Shown: positions 8,598 to 17,359 of the stretch, one piece after another
How positions within the stretch are numbered: position 1 is the stretch's first letter
How the letters are laid out: every line of letters starts with the position of its first letter
Assembly (NCBI GenBank): GCA_014155875.1
Contig: JACEFZ010021420.1
Coordinates: 216,501 to 280,500 of the forward strand
Direction: 5' to 3'
DNA: 64,000 bases
Origin: Cepaea nemoralis
Lineage: Eukaryota; Mollusca; Gastropoda; Stylommatophora; Helicidae
Notes under the pieces: model-generated
The model's input: the letters and a program-made list of their open reading frames with translations, nothing else
Told to the model about the DNA's origin: nothing
The model's database searches: none
Position numbers and translations under genes: made by a program

Positions 8598-9055
8598 TGC
8601 AAGTCGGCAGAAACTTTGCGCCGAATTTCAGCCTGCAGTTGTCGAAATTTCACTGATTCATTCAGAATCAATTTAAATTCCGCATCAGAAATTTCATGGT
8701 CCTGCAAGGCCACCGAGACAAGATCGGAGATTGTTGAAAGTTTAGATTCAGCCAAAATCCTGATTTCGTCATGCTTCTTGGCTTTAAGCGCACATCTGTG
8801 AGCCGCCAATTTGCCAGCCGCCTCCAATAGCCCGCCAACGAGAGCACCTATCTCTAGACTGAAGACGACTGGGACCGCAATGGCTGTTGACAGAAGCCCC
8901 ACACTCACAGTAAGCAGAGCTGTATCAATCCCATCCAAGACATTCACAACCCGGTGGTACTTCTTATACAACAGAGACCGTTTTTCATGCTCATCCTCCA
9001 AGCTCTTCTGTAGTCTGGTGATTTCTTGAAGACGAAAGGCCTGGTCAGGCGCCAT
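8543..9055 (-). CDS. Membrane-anchored coiled-coil protein of the virus block
   Basis: This 170-residue protein starts at ATG 9055 and is the last gene of the minus-strand series. It has a charged helical N-terminus (about 1-40), a long hydrophobic segment with Gly and Ala (about 43-85, probably one hairpin or two membrane helices), and a soluble helical C-terminus rich in Lys and Glu that ends in a basic tail. Related uncharacterised proteins accompany this capsid family in other animal genomes, as far as I know. A role in membrane interaction during assembly or entry is possible but unproven. Its stop overlaps the probable original stop of the convergent Cys/His gene. Confidence 0.65.
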   Translation of the reverse strand: MAPDQAFRLQEITRLQKSLEDEHEKRSLLYKKYHRVVNVLDGIDTALLTVSVGLLSTAIAVPVVFSLEIGALVGGLLEAAGKLAAHRCALKAKKHDEIRILAESKLSTISDLVSVALQDHEISDAEFKLILNESVKFRQLQAEIRRKVSADLHMKKELSDFTPPVRKLAR

Positions 9056-9069
9056 TGTATACTAGTCAA

Positions 9070-9083
9070 GCGCGCCCATATAT
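9070..9083 (-). promoter_or_regulatory. TATA-like element before the membrane-protein gene
   Basis: On the minus strand GAATATATGGGCGCGC lies about 20 bp before the ATG at 9055 and overlaps the end of the upstream gene. It is a candidate for an internal late promoter; the evidence is the motif and position only. Confidence 0.25.
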
Positions 9084-9896
9084 TCAATTTGAGGTTATAT
9101 GTTTTGAATACTCCTCGGTGACAGGATTGTTGGTATACAAAAGTTTTATAAGATGAATCCACGGCGAAACCTTAACATCCCTCAAATTGATGGTATCAAC
9201 ACCCCTGGAATCCTTAAGTATGTTTACCACAAACCGGTCATTAGTAACATCCACACACACTTCTTCGGAGAAAGTAATAATAACCCAACCCACAACCCAA
9301 CGCGCCAGAGATCTTACTTGAATACCAGGCATAACATCCCCCCAATTTGCAAAAGGCCCATTCGAAAGAAGGAGCTTGATATATAGGGTGCTCCCTGGGA
9401 TAGGGCGATCGATATATTCAGGCCTGGGCAGGCTGTTCACCACCAAACTAAGGGTGTAAACTGTATCGTCACCTTTAAGGTAGAACAGACCTCTATCATA
9501 GCCAATATATACCCCATCTGCGATGTTAAATATACATGGTAGTACTGTCATGTTTGTAAGGTAACCTGGTTTAGTACCCGACCACCCAATATAGGGATTT
9601 TTTACCTCAAACCATAACGGCCAGTCAGGAGCACCGAATCGGTCTTCCACATATTCTTTAGTGGCTTTCCAGGTGGTTATAGCCGTAGTCTGGGTATTTG
9701 ACATCGCGGCAAAATGTTGCTTATCAATATCGGTGATTCTATAGGCACCCATATTGATTTCCTCAGACATCGTTCCCCCAGACAGCCGAAGTTTAGAGAG
9801 CCGCTCCGTAAAACCTCGCGTTGCAGCATCAGTAGGCCCAGAAGGTTCCCCCACATTAGTGAGGCGAAACCCGCCCATGGATAGTATACCTTGCAT
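9084..9896 (-). CDS. Fibre-like protein with tail-fibre repeat motifs
   Basis: The first ATG is at 9896; an upstream GTG extension is not supported. The N-terminus holds two copies of a motif known from phage and adeno-like fibres: M-G-G-F-R-L-T-N-V-G followed by DAATRGF, and then S-G-G-T-M-S-x2-I-N-M-G-x-Y-R-I-T-D followed by a T-K-x-Y-V-E-D segment. Such repeats build trimeric beta-structured shafts. The remaining 190 residues are rich in beta-type hydrophobics, Trp, Gly and Pro and look like a globular head. No transmembrane segment is seen. Placement after the protease and before the membrane protein fits a surface spike. Receptor and partner are unknown. Confidence 0.65.
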   Translation of the reverse strand: MQGILSMGGFRLTNVGEPSGPTDAATRGFTERLSKLRLSGGTMSEEINMGAYRITDIDKQHFAAMSNTQTTAITTWKATKEYVEDRFGAPDWPLWFEVKNPYIGWSGTKPGYLTNMTVLPCIFNIADGVYIGYDRGLFYLKGDDTVYTLSLVVNSLPRPEYIDRPIPGSTLYIKLLLSNGPFANWGDVMPGIQVRSLARWVVGWVIITFSEEVCVDVTNDRFVVNILKDSRGVDTINLRDVKVSPWIHLIKLLYTNNPVTEEYSKHITSN

Positions 9897-9970
9897 AGTG
9901 TCCCCATACTTGCGCACGAGCCAGCCCGGCTAAGTCCCAGCCTCTCCACCGCACTTTCCAACAGACATGG

Positions 9971-10849
9971 TTATAGCATTCGCAGTATTATGTCTTCAAA
10001 TTGTTGCCCACCCGCCAGCCCACGAAGCACATGAAGACATAAATGGCCACAGATCACATCGTCTGCCCTCTTCAGCTGAAAAGTTTGGGTGCGCACGGGA
10101 CACCCTAGATAATCCAGGATTTCCTGGGGCGGGTCAAGCCCGAAACTATCGAAGTAAATCGCCATAGGCCCAGCCCTGTAATATACCACGCAGTGGGTCC
10201 CCTCACCCTTTGATGAGTCTAGATTGACTATCCCACACTCCGGATTGTATAGAGCCGCGGGTAGATCATCGCGCATAAACACACCGCGGAAGTGGGGTAT
10301 AACCTTAGCCGCCTTCTCAATATCAAAGTTGCTTAATGCTTCTTTTTTTTTCATCCACTTACCTCTAGAGAAGTACACACCCTTTCCAGCCTTATCAAGA
10401 AGTTTGATCGCAGGACCATAAATAGGATGGCTCTCCAAGATATCTTTTAACACAGGCGCCAAACCCCGACCCTCCATCGCGCGGTTATGGCGAGCCTGAT
10501 CAACTGCCTGAGCCACACCAGCAGCCCCACACATCAAGCTCCCCAATCCACCCAGCCAGGGGAGTTCTTTAGCCAAAAGGGGGATCACATCCCCCAATGC
10601 GGGGAAAAACCCACCCACCTTAACCATCTTTTTGATCTGACTCTTCGAGAAGATGAGCTCAGCCCCAGAACCGCAGCAACATTCTTCTTAATGTGGTTAA
10701 TTTGACGCTGGGTCAGGCCGACATTATCAGCGCCATGCAGCTTCCCCCACACCCAGGCGAAGGGTGGCACCAGTGTCGTCTTTCGCAGCCTTGACCAACG
10801 TCTCTTTCTGCCCCAGAGAGAGGCTCAACCCATACGATGTCAGCGCCAT
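9971..10849 (-). pseudogene. Adenain-like cysteine protease gene with N-terminal core-like region, two frame breaks
   Basis: The ATG at 10849 lies 25 bp after the capsid stop. The reading frame changes at a run of five C (10744-10748) and again at a run of five T (10629-10633), so the N-terminal part is split over three frames. From 10627 a clean frame of 218 residues runs to 9971. It has a Gly-rich hydrophobic segment, a linker with GKGVYFSRG, a LSNFDIEKAAKVIPHF block, and the protease core: E-C-G-I-V-N-L-D, T-H-C (catalytic His), Y-F-D-S-F-G (acidic residue) and C-G-H-L-C (catalytic Cys). That is the His-Asp-Cys order of adenovirus-type proteases that process capsid precursors. Homopolymer breaks could be genuine decay or assembly errors. 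No restored sequence is given. Confidence 0.75.
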
Positions 10850-10874
10850 AGTTATCTCGGTAAATCTCTAGTGT

Positions 10875-12248
10875 TTAATTCAAGACAGTAGTAAACTTCC
10901 TACCATCAGAGGCCAATACCAGAGACTTATCTGCGATGATCACTGCGAAGGCCTTAGTGTCTGCGGGCACAGAAACGTCAAACTCCACCTTGACGATGAT
11001 AGCTTGAAGAGCGTTCTTAATGGCTTCAGACTGGGCCCGCAAATCAATAACGTGTATGGGGTAGAGGGCAAAAAAATCCATAGGATTCACCAGATTGGAC
11101 GACTCTCGACCTGTAATGCCATAGAACGCCTCCTTGAAGTCGGCAAAGGCTTTGTAGGCCCGAGAGGTTCTATACTCAGCGAAATCGATATTCATATCCA
11201 CTAGGTGGTAGCGCGCGCTGTTGATCAGGGCATGAATATTCTTCACCCGCACATGATCAAATACAGCACTATTCTTCGTCTGATCGTTTTCGCGAGCAGT
11301 TTGAAATGCCACCAGGATCCACCGAGGTTTCTCTGTTTGGGATTTAACCCCCAACTGCCAGGTGAAGGAAGTGGACTGTGGCACCGCCAAGCTATCACAC
11401 TGTAAGGCTCGGAAAGCCACAGGCACTCTAACTTTATTCTCTATCAGAGTCATGAGCGAGCTCATATAGCTCAGAGAGGGTATAACATGAGGCATCATCC
11501 AGGCGATCTTGGACAGTTCGATCCTACCATTTCGTGAGGCGAACACAGCCGGTCTGCCAGCCACACCCGGCTTACCTTCCGCAGCTGGTACAGCAATCAC
11601 AGCCGCCTGCTCGAAAGCACTGCGATGGATGGCATGAGCATCGTTCTGGCTGTCTAACAGTAGAGACTGCTTCACTCCTTAGAGCATCTTCTCGTAATCA
11701 TTGCAAAACCCAAAGAAATATTCGAGAGGAACACAGAAACTGAACTTGCCCTTAGTTGTAGGTTTATTCATAATGATGAGCTGTCTCCTTTCCCAACCCG
11801 AATTCCCCACCGCAGCAGTCCCCTCTAATGAGTCCTTATACCAACACATATTGAGACCTTCACCCCAAGCAAAGTCCTCCCCACACGACAGAAGGGTCAT
11901 CATTGTTGTAGCCTGCCCAGGATATGACACATCGTCAATGATGTTGTTGTTAAGCTGGTAACGTATTTTGTTGAACATGAACGCGACAGCATTCTTAACC
12001 AAGGCCACCAGACTATTTGCTTCATTGGGAGCATCTCCAACTGCCTTGAGCTGTCCTTCTACTAGAAGACAGCTCTTGGAGGGGAGTGTGAAGGCATCCT
12101 GAGCGTGTATATCGATCTGGATAGTGGTATTCTGGTTGAGAGCAGCTGGGTTCTGTGACTCATACTCACGATACTCAAAGGATTCAATACCTTCATCAAC
12201 ATGCACAGGCTCGGTAATTTCAAGCATGGAAGTGCGGAGCTCCTCCAT
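10875..12248 (-). pseudogene. Double-jelly-roll major capsid protein with one in-frame stop
   Basis: The ATG at 12248 lies 7 bp after the stop of the upstream gene. The frame covers about 457 codons, the usual size for the Polinton/adintovirus-type capsid whose animal homologues are often auto-named F54H12.2-like. Two open halves are in the same frame and are separated only by a TAA at 11679-11681. The first has a F-N-K-I-R-Y-Q-L-N block, a PGQATTM block and a FGFCNDY segment. The second has a SKIAWMMPHV block, P-V-A-F-R-A-L-Q-C-D, WILVAFQTAREN and a LYPIHVIDLRAQSE segment near the end. Both halves show the repeated beta-strand pattern of this family. The stop would truncate the protein after about 189 residues. 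No joined sequence is given. Confidence 0.8.
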
Positions 12249-12255
12249 GGTGATA

Positions 12256-12645
12256 TTATAAACGTCTAGACTTATCTCTAATCGTCTTGAAACCACCACC
12301 TCGGCTGGCAATGTCCAGCGACTCCAGACTGGACTGGACGGCTGGTTGGACTGTGGGTTGGGCAGCTGGCTGGGCAGCTGGCAGGATAGCCAGCTGCTTC
12401 ACGACCTCAGTGCTCTTAGCTGTGATTTCCCTTTTCAGTTGGGGTGGCAAAGGCTTGAGGGTGTCCACCAACTTTTTTGCGGCTGCACCTGCAGAAGCTA
12501 CAGACTCCGTTGTCTTGGCCACATTCCTAACCATGGGGCTGCCAACAAATTTGGCAACTTTACTGACAGCACCAGGTATCGCTTTAGCACCAGAAGAGAC
12601 CAGACTTCCAACCGCCCGAGCTGCTGAGCCCAACCAATCGAACAT
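12256..12645 (-). CDS. pVI-like minor capsid/membrane-active protein
   Basis: The ATG at 12645 (F-D-W-L-G follows) is chosen because the longer open frame upstream is translated Penelope-element sequence. The product has about 129 residues. It starts with an amphipathic, Gly/Ala/Ser-rich helix carrying scattered Lys (residues 1-45), like the membrane-lytic N-terminus of adenovirus protein VI. It continues with an Ala/Lys helix, and ends with a Pro/Ala/Gln-rich linker (repeats of A-A-Q-P) and a basic tail. It is the first gene of the late series. The match is by composition, position and size rather than by a diagnostic motif. Confidence 0.55.
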   Translation of the reverse strand: MFDWLGSAARAVGSLVSSGAKAIPGAVSKVAKFVGSPMVRNVAKTTESVASAGAAAKKLVDTLKPLPPQLKREITAKSTEVVKQLAILPAAQPAAQPTVQPAVQSSLESLDIASRGGGFKTIRDKSRRL

Positions 12646-12707
12646 CCCCCAACCCACCCATATCCGTCGGCGTTGGAAAATGTACATGGTTACACACTGC
12701 GAATATG

Positions 12708-12722
12708 TAGCCTTATAGATAT
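12708..12722 (-). promoter_or_regulatory. TATA-like element upstream of the late series
   Basis: On the minus strand TCTATAAGGCTACAT lies about 65-75 bp before the ATG at 12645, just inside the border with the Penelope element. It is the natural candidate for the promoter of the five-gene series. Confidence 0.4.
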
Positions 12723-12726
12723 TTAA

Positions 12727-14217
12727 AACAATGTTTTCCCGTAGTGAATTTGAATAACGAAGACACAAACAATAGATTGCACGATTTATTGCCTGGCATA
12801 TTTCGCTGCATCTCATCAGGTACACACTGCAGAAATCACACAACTTACGTGAAATTAACTAGATAAATCCTTCAAGTTGAAATATACACATATTCGCACA
12901 GTAATGTCGATTGTCTACCACGGTAATTTTAAGCTGACTAACATGTCTTTCTGTTTACACAATTCTGGCTTGCGTTGATAGATCATAATTGCTTCTGCAA
13001 ATTTTAACAAGCGAGTATTTTGTGTTCTAAACAACACGCGAAATGCAGTGTCTCTGGACACAACATGGCGACTGGCGACAATGTGCCTGCCGATTGAAGA
13101 CGCCGGGAGCTTCCGGTGTGTCGGCTCCTCGTGGCTAGCATCTCCTGTGTGTTGTATCTTGTTGACCCATTGAGGTATGTGTTCTGACACCCGTTTGTTA
13201 AGCTGTCTCTCCGTTCGACCAATGTAAACGGCCTGGCATCTACATGTGAATTGGTAAATACAATTGTTTGTGGCGTACAGAGGAACAGGCTCTTTGACTG
13301 TTGGTGTAGGAATGGGTACGGTTTTACATCCAATGACTGGAGTTGCCGCACAGAATGTTCGACCTACTGCTGTAGTAAGCCGGTCTTGTAGACGTTGCAT
13401 TACGTCATCCCCTCGAAAGGTTAGCTGGATGAATACCTTGAGTTTAGGGACTGTAGTTACGTCTGCTTTGGGTTTGGGCTGTTGGCAATGGCGCTTTATA
13501 AATCCTGTGGAGTACCCATTCAGGTTTAAGACATTCTTCAGAGTTTCAAATTCCTCTGTCAGTGTGTCCTGGGTGCATATCTTTCTAGCACGGTCAAACA
13601 AGGTCCGTACTAAGCCCCGTTTGTACTGGACAGGTGTGAAGCTCTGAAAATTTAGGTATTGGCCAGTCCATGTTTCTTTGCGATACACCGATCTTTGAAT
13701 TGTGCCGTCTGCTCTACGTCTCATTAGAATATCTAGGAAAGGTAACGCTTCGTTGTGTTCGTGTTCCATAGATAGAGAGATGTTTTTATGCGTCTTGTTC
13801 ATTGTGGCCTGAAACGATGTTGCTTGTAGCTCGTCTGTGGTGATAATTAGTATATCGTCCACATAACGCCGGTAAAAGGCCAAGTTGTTGATGTCTGAGG
13901 ATCTCTTTTCTTCTAAGTGTGCCATGAAGATGTCCGCTAGAATAGGACCAAGAGGACTCCCCATGGCCACTCCGTCAATTTGGCGGTATGAATTAGTTAG
14001 AAAATTGAATTGGATGTTGGCGGTACATAGTAGTAGTAGCCTCTCCAGAATAGGTGTTGGTATGCCTAATTTTAGTTGTTTGTCTTCAATGCGTTCCCTT
14101 ATTATTTTCACTGTCTCCTCTAATGGAACGTTAGTGAATAGGGAGGCTATATCCATGGATGCCATGTGTTTGTTATTTATGTCCATAGTATCCAATAATT
14201 CCACCAGTTGGAACTAA
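12727..14217 (-). mobile_element. Penelope-like element 1 (5'-truncated)
   Basis: The element comprises an RT/GIY-YIG frame and a 3' tail (12727-12914) that is strongly similar to the tail of a second copy at 16618-16817. The similarity stops at about 12726, which fixes the 3' junction with virus-derived sequence. The 5' end is truncated inside the RT and is followed by an inverted RT fragment at 14219-14290. Confidence 0.9.
12915..14217 (-). CDS. Penelope-like reverse transcriptase with GIY-YIG endonuclease, N-terminally truncated
   Basis: The frame is open from 14217 to the TAG at 12915 (about 429 residues) without an internal stop. RT motifs in order are [11 protein letters not shown] (motif A), [11 protein letters not shown] (motif B), and R-R-Y-V-D-D-I-L (motif C with the catalytic Asp pair). 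The C-terminal third has a Cys-containing zinc-type segment (Y-Q-F-T-C-R-C) leading to [13 protein letters not shown], the GIY-YIG endonuclease core typical of Penelope-like elements, and a basic end. The usual N-terminal domain is missing, so the protein is incomplete. The long uninterrupted frame suggests a fairly young insertion. Confidence 0.9.
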
Positions 14218-14218
14218 G

Positions 14219-14290
14219 TCATACCGCCAAATTGACGGAGTGGCCATGGGGAGTCCTCTTGGTCCTATTCTAGCGGACATCTTCATGGCA
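14219..14290 (+). repeat. Inverted 72-bp copy of the Penelope RT motif-B region
   Basis: This segment encodes on the plus strand the same peptide ([14 protein letters not shown]) that the element encodes on the minus strand at about 13923-13994. The two arms are nearly identical and about 225 bp apart. A comparable fold-back occurs at the 5' end of the second Penelope copy (16426-16499). Confidence 0.85.
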
Positions 14291-14600
14291 GCTCTGAGGA
14301 TGTTCCTGGGGCTGCAAGGACCTGCTACACAATGATGAATATAGAACAGGATCCACAGCAGCGTTGCAGTTGTTAGTGCACTTGCCTTCAAACATAAAAG
14401 TCTAGGTCTAATCACCACTAATGGATTTTTGTTCTGAACCGGCTCTGAACCTAGTCTTGTAAAATCAATTTTCAGAATATTCAGATACAAAAAGGCAACG
14501 TGGAAGGAAACTAGCCACTCCACTTCATGATGCCATGATCAACTATATGTACACATATGTAACACTTTATACCCCTTGAGCTGTATATGGCATAGCACAA
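14291..14600. repeat. Repeat fragment shared with 15685-15800
   Basis: About 90 bp (14500-14590; GAAACTAGCCACTCCACTTC, then TATATGTACACA and CACTTTATACCCC) is closely similar to 15700-15795. The rest of the interval shows nothing recognisable. Confidence 0.6.
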
Positions 14601-14620
14601 CCTTTAGCAATTAAAAGTTT

Positions 14621-14855
14621 GTTGTATATCTTTTACAGGGCATAACAGTCAACCCCAGCATTTATTTGGCTGTTTGTGATTCCTGAGCAAGTTTACTTTA
14701 GCAGTTTAACACAACTTTCTGAACGACCGGCACATATACCAACGCAAGGCAGTCTGCTTCCAAATGGCCCACAGCTGTATTTCAAAACGTGGTATACGGG
14801 AATACAAATTGCATTCTTCACCACAGAGCTGGACTTAGCATAAAACAACAGCAGA
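14621..14855 (+). repeat. SINE family 2, copy
   Basis: It contains the family words CAACCCCAGCATTT, TTTGGCTGT, GTGATTCCTGAGCAAG and CTTTCTGAACGACC seen again at 31500-31730 and 42465-42610 (same strand), and at 32290-32430, 33055-33300 and 35690-35960 (opposite strand). Confidence 0.75.
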
Positions 14856-14920
14856 CACAGAATTGGTGATTTCTGTCCCTACAAATGTCATCTGGATATA
14901 ATTCTGACTAAGAGACAAAC

Positions 14921-15022
14921 CTGATCATAGTTATCATGCCCATGAAAGAAAGGCTCCTTCCTGAAGATCATGCTTGCAAACATGCATCCCAGACTCCACA
15001 TGTCTAAAGAGTAATCATACAT
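14921..15022 (-). CDS. CSNK2A1: Protein kinase CK2 alpha, exon 8 (last visible)
   Basis: Thirty-four codons read [14 protein letters not shown], then an [15 protein letters not shown] segment, corresponding to kinase subdomains IX-X of CK2 alpha. On the minus strand the acceptor is TTTTCCAG and the donor is CAG followed by GTTTGT. The kinase C-lobe after D-N-Y-D-Q is not found in positions 1-14920, so the next intron would be at least 14.9 kb long and would contain the Penelope and virus insertions. Confidence 0.97.
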
Positions 15023-15509
15023 CTGGAAAACCATAAAATCAAAACTTCATCATTATCTACAACTGCCTAGCAATAACAAAATCAGCAACGACAGCAGATA
15101 CAACAAACACAGCAACTACAGCAGTTACAATAAACACAGCAGCTACAGCAGTTACAACAAACACAGCAACTGCAACAGTTACAGCACACTGACTATCTGT
15201 AACAGTAGTGTTCATATGTCAATATACACAACAGGTTTAAAAATTAGCAAACAGAGCTCTGCTGAAATCTTTACAACACCCCTTCCCAAAACGAATAAAA
15301 ATACATAGAAACAAACACCATCACAGCAATAAAATAAAGAACATTTCTGTGGAAGTCAATGTTTAAAACAGCACTTCTGAATGTAAAATTATATAACAGC
15401 ATGATAAAGCAAGACAAGAAACTGGTGGAGGATTGGCTATCCTTCAGGTGGGTTGTGATGAGAGCATCGTTCAGCAAAGAACTTGTTGTTAAATAAACAG
15501 GGGTATTAA

Positions 15510-15670
15510 ACACTAGGGGTCGAATTCATTGCTTCAGGTTTTATCCCATATGGCTCAGTTTTTTTCCGTAGAGCGGCCTGCCGAAAATGTCACACAAAGC
15601 ATAAACTAGCTCCTCCGCTGACCTCAGGAGTCTCCAAAAATTACACCCATGAACCGAATGATGGAGTTCT
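15510..15670 (-). repeat. SINE family 3, copy
   Basis: The minus strand shares the words TGGGATAAAACC, the GCATAAA/GCACGAA segment and AGACTCC with copies at 29170-29330 (minus) and 36049-36278 (plus). The latter defines the full 230-bp unit. Confidence 0.7.
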
Positions 15671-15684
15671 CAAACAACACACAA

Positions 15685-15870
15685 CTTACGGAGCACGGGG
15701 CAGAAAACTAGCCACTCCACTCCACGATGCCATGACCTACTATATGTACACAGGCCTAGCACCTTATACTCCATCTGGTTGTTTTTGACGTCGGCGGGTG
15801 GCTTGAACCCAAAAGAATGTCTTGGTAGGCAAAAACACTGACCACTATGCGATGGTGTCCAGAACATTTA
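15685..15870 (-). repeat. tRNA-headed SINE
   Basis: On the minus strand the head shows an A-box-like ATAGTGGTCAGTG and a B-box-like GGGTTCAAGCC. The body matches 14500-14590. Confidence 0.6.
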
Positions 15871-16425
15871 CAGAAATGTACTACTGATTGCACACATAAC
15901 ATCACAATGATCACAGCAAGGATTCAACATGTGTGAACAAACCACAAATATACACAAAAGCACATGAAGAAAATAAAATATGGAAGTCAGACAACTGGAA
16001 AGCCAGAGAACGTAGATGAATGGGAAAAGTAATTGTAAGGGAAAACAGAGACTCAAAGTATATCCAGCTGATCTCCATCATTCTAAAACGGTTAAAATTA
16101 TAAAAGAAACAACATTGCATATATTGACAATTTATTTCAAGTGAATGGCAATAGGAAATAACCATCATTCCATTCAGCTTTTCCAAAACAAGGACAAATT
16201 ATACCCAAGCCATCCAGGTATTTATCTTTGTCTTTGCAATGCTCTTTTCCCCATCAAGTTTACCTTTTGTCACTACGTCGTCTAGTTTATATATGTATTC
16301 AATATAACAATGAGAAGTCAACAATCATGTACAAATTACATCAGACAATGGTCTAAAAACAACAAGCTGCCATCAGAATTGATAACAATGTAGGTCAATA
16401 TCAGCCTATTAAAAGAGGTGTGAGA

Positions 16426-16817
16426 AACACGCGAAAGGCAATGTCTCTGTCAACCACATGGCCGCTTTTGGTTGACAGAGACATTGCCTTCCGCGTGTTG
16501 TTTAACACACAAAATACTCGCTTGTTAAAGTTTGCAGAAGCAATTATGATCAATCAACGCAAGACAAATTTGTGCAAACATAAAAACATATTAGTCCGCT
16601 TAAAGTTACCGTGGTAGACAACTGACATTACTATGCGAATTTGTGTATATTTCAACTTGAAGGATTTATCTAGTTAATTTACTTTACATCGTGTGATTAC
16701 TGCAGTATGTACCTGACGAGATGCAGCGAAATATGCCAGGCAATAAATGGTGCAATCTATTGTTTGTGTCTTCGTTATTCAAAATCACTAGGGGAAAACA
16801 TTGTGTTGAATTTCTGA
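16426..16817 (+). mobile_element. Penelope-like element 2 (3' fragment with fold-back start)
   Basis: After a 29-bp inverted repeat (16426-16454 with 16471-16499, one mismatch) the plus strand encodes only the last ~46 residues of the RT/endonuclease protein, from D-I-A-F-R-V-L-F to K-L-P-W. It then carries the same 3' tail as copy 1 and ends near 16817. The copy is dead. Confidence 0.9.
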
Positions 16818-16840
16818 AACGATGCCTCCCATTACTAACT

Positions 16841-17300
16841 GAGAAAAAGAGTGTTGAAGTGCTACATAGAACCTACACTTTTACATGGATGTGAAGTGTG
16901 GACAATAAGCAGTCAAGCTAAAAAACATCTGATGGCTGTGGAAATGTGGTTTCTGAGGAAAATGCAAAGAATACCATGGACAGACAGAAAAACCAATGAC
17001 CAAGTCCTTCAAGAAACAAATGAAGATCGTAAACTGATTAGAGACATTAGATGTAGACATTCACCATTTTTTGGACATGTTATGAGAAGAAATGATTTGG
17101 AGAACTTGGTGACAACTGGCAAGATCGAGGGGAACAGACCAAGGGGAAGACCTAGAAGCAAGTACCTGGATGGCTTGGCCTTGTGGCATGGTTGAGACAG
17201 AAACACGGAGCTGATACACGACTCTGGAGATCAAGTGAGATGGCAGAACATGACTGTCCTCGCTTACCCGCATGGCACATGATGGATGGATGGAATGGTC
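16841..17300 (+). mobile_element. LINE 3' fragment (family A)
   Basis: The frame at 16851-17195 carries the RT thumb and tail: LKCYIEP, LHGCEVWT, a WFLRKMQRIPWT block, HVMRRNDLENLV and RGRPRSKYLDGL. It ends with a GATGGATGGATG tail. The same family lies on the minus strand at 40430-41920, 62756-63300 and 63870-64000. Confidence 0.85.
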
Positions 17301-17359
17301 TAAAATAAATTATGTATTATAAGGAGGGCCAGTCTTGCTTACTGGAAGAGATGGCTTAC

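Larger units (their letters stand above)
6600..12726 (-). mobile_element. Endogenised Polinton/adintovirus-like virus block
   Basis: The block is visibly richer in G+C and CpG than its surroundings and packed with genes separated by only 7-75 bp on the minus strand. The products (pVI-like, double-jelly-roll capsid, adenain-like protease, fibre-like and membrane proteins) form the morphogenesis module of adeno/Polinton-type viruses. Opposed to it lies a plus-strand array of Cys/His proteins. The right edge is sharp, at a Penelope-like element 3' end (about 12726). The left edge is fuzzy, placed where composition changes near 6600. No DNA polymerase, integrase or packaging ATPase is present. 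Several genes are broken, so this is a decayed or partial copy. The exact family is inferred, not proven. Confidence 0.75.
15023..17359 (-). other. CK2 alpha intron 7
   Basis: The intron holds an imperfect CAGCA/ACAGC-rich stretch (15075-15180), a SINE family 3 copy (15510-15670), a tRNA-headed repeat (15685-15870), Penelope copy 2 (16426-16817) and a LINE RT fragment (16841-17300). Confidence 0.9.

Noticed and set aside
9897..9961. Upstream extension of the fibre-like gene
   Set aside because: It would need GTG or TTG starts or a frame change; the first ATG at 9896 already begins just before the repeat motif.
12646..12843. N-terminal extension of the pVI-like frame
   Set aside because: The extra codons translate the Penelope 3' tail, which is shared with 16618-16817 on the other copy; the viral ATG is at 12645.
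13004..13647. Other-frame ORFs across the Penelope RT
   Set aside because: Shadows of the RT/GIY-YIG frame without motifs.
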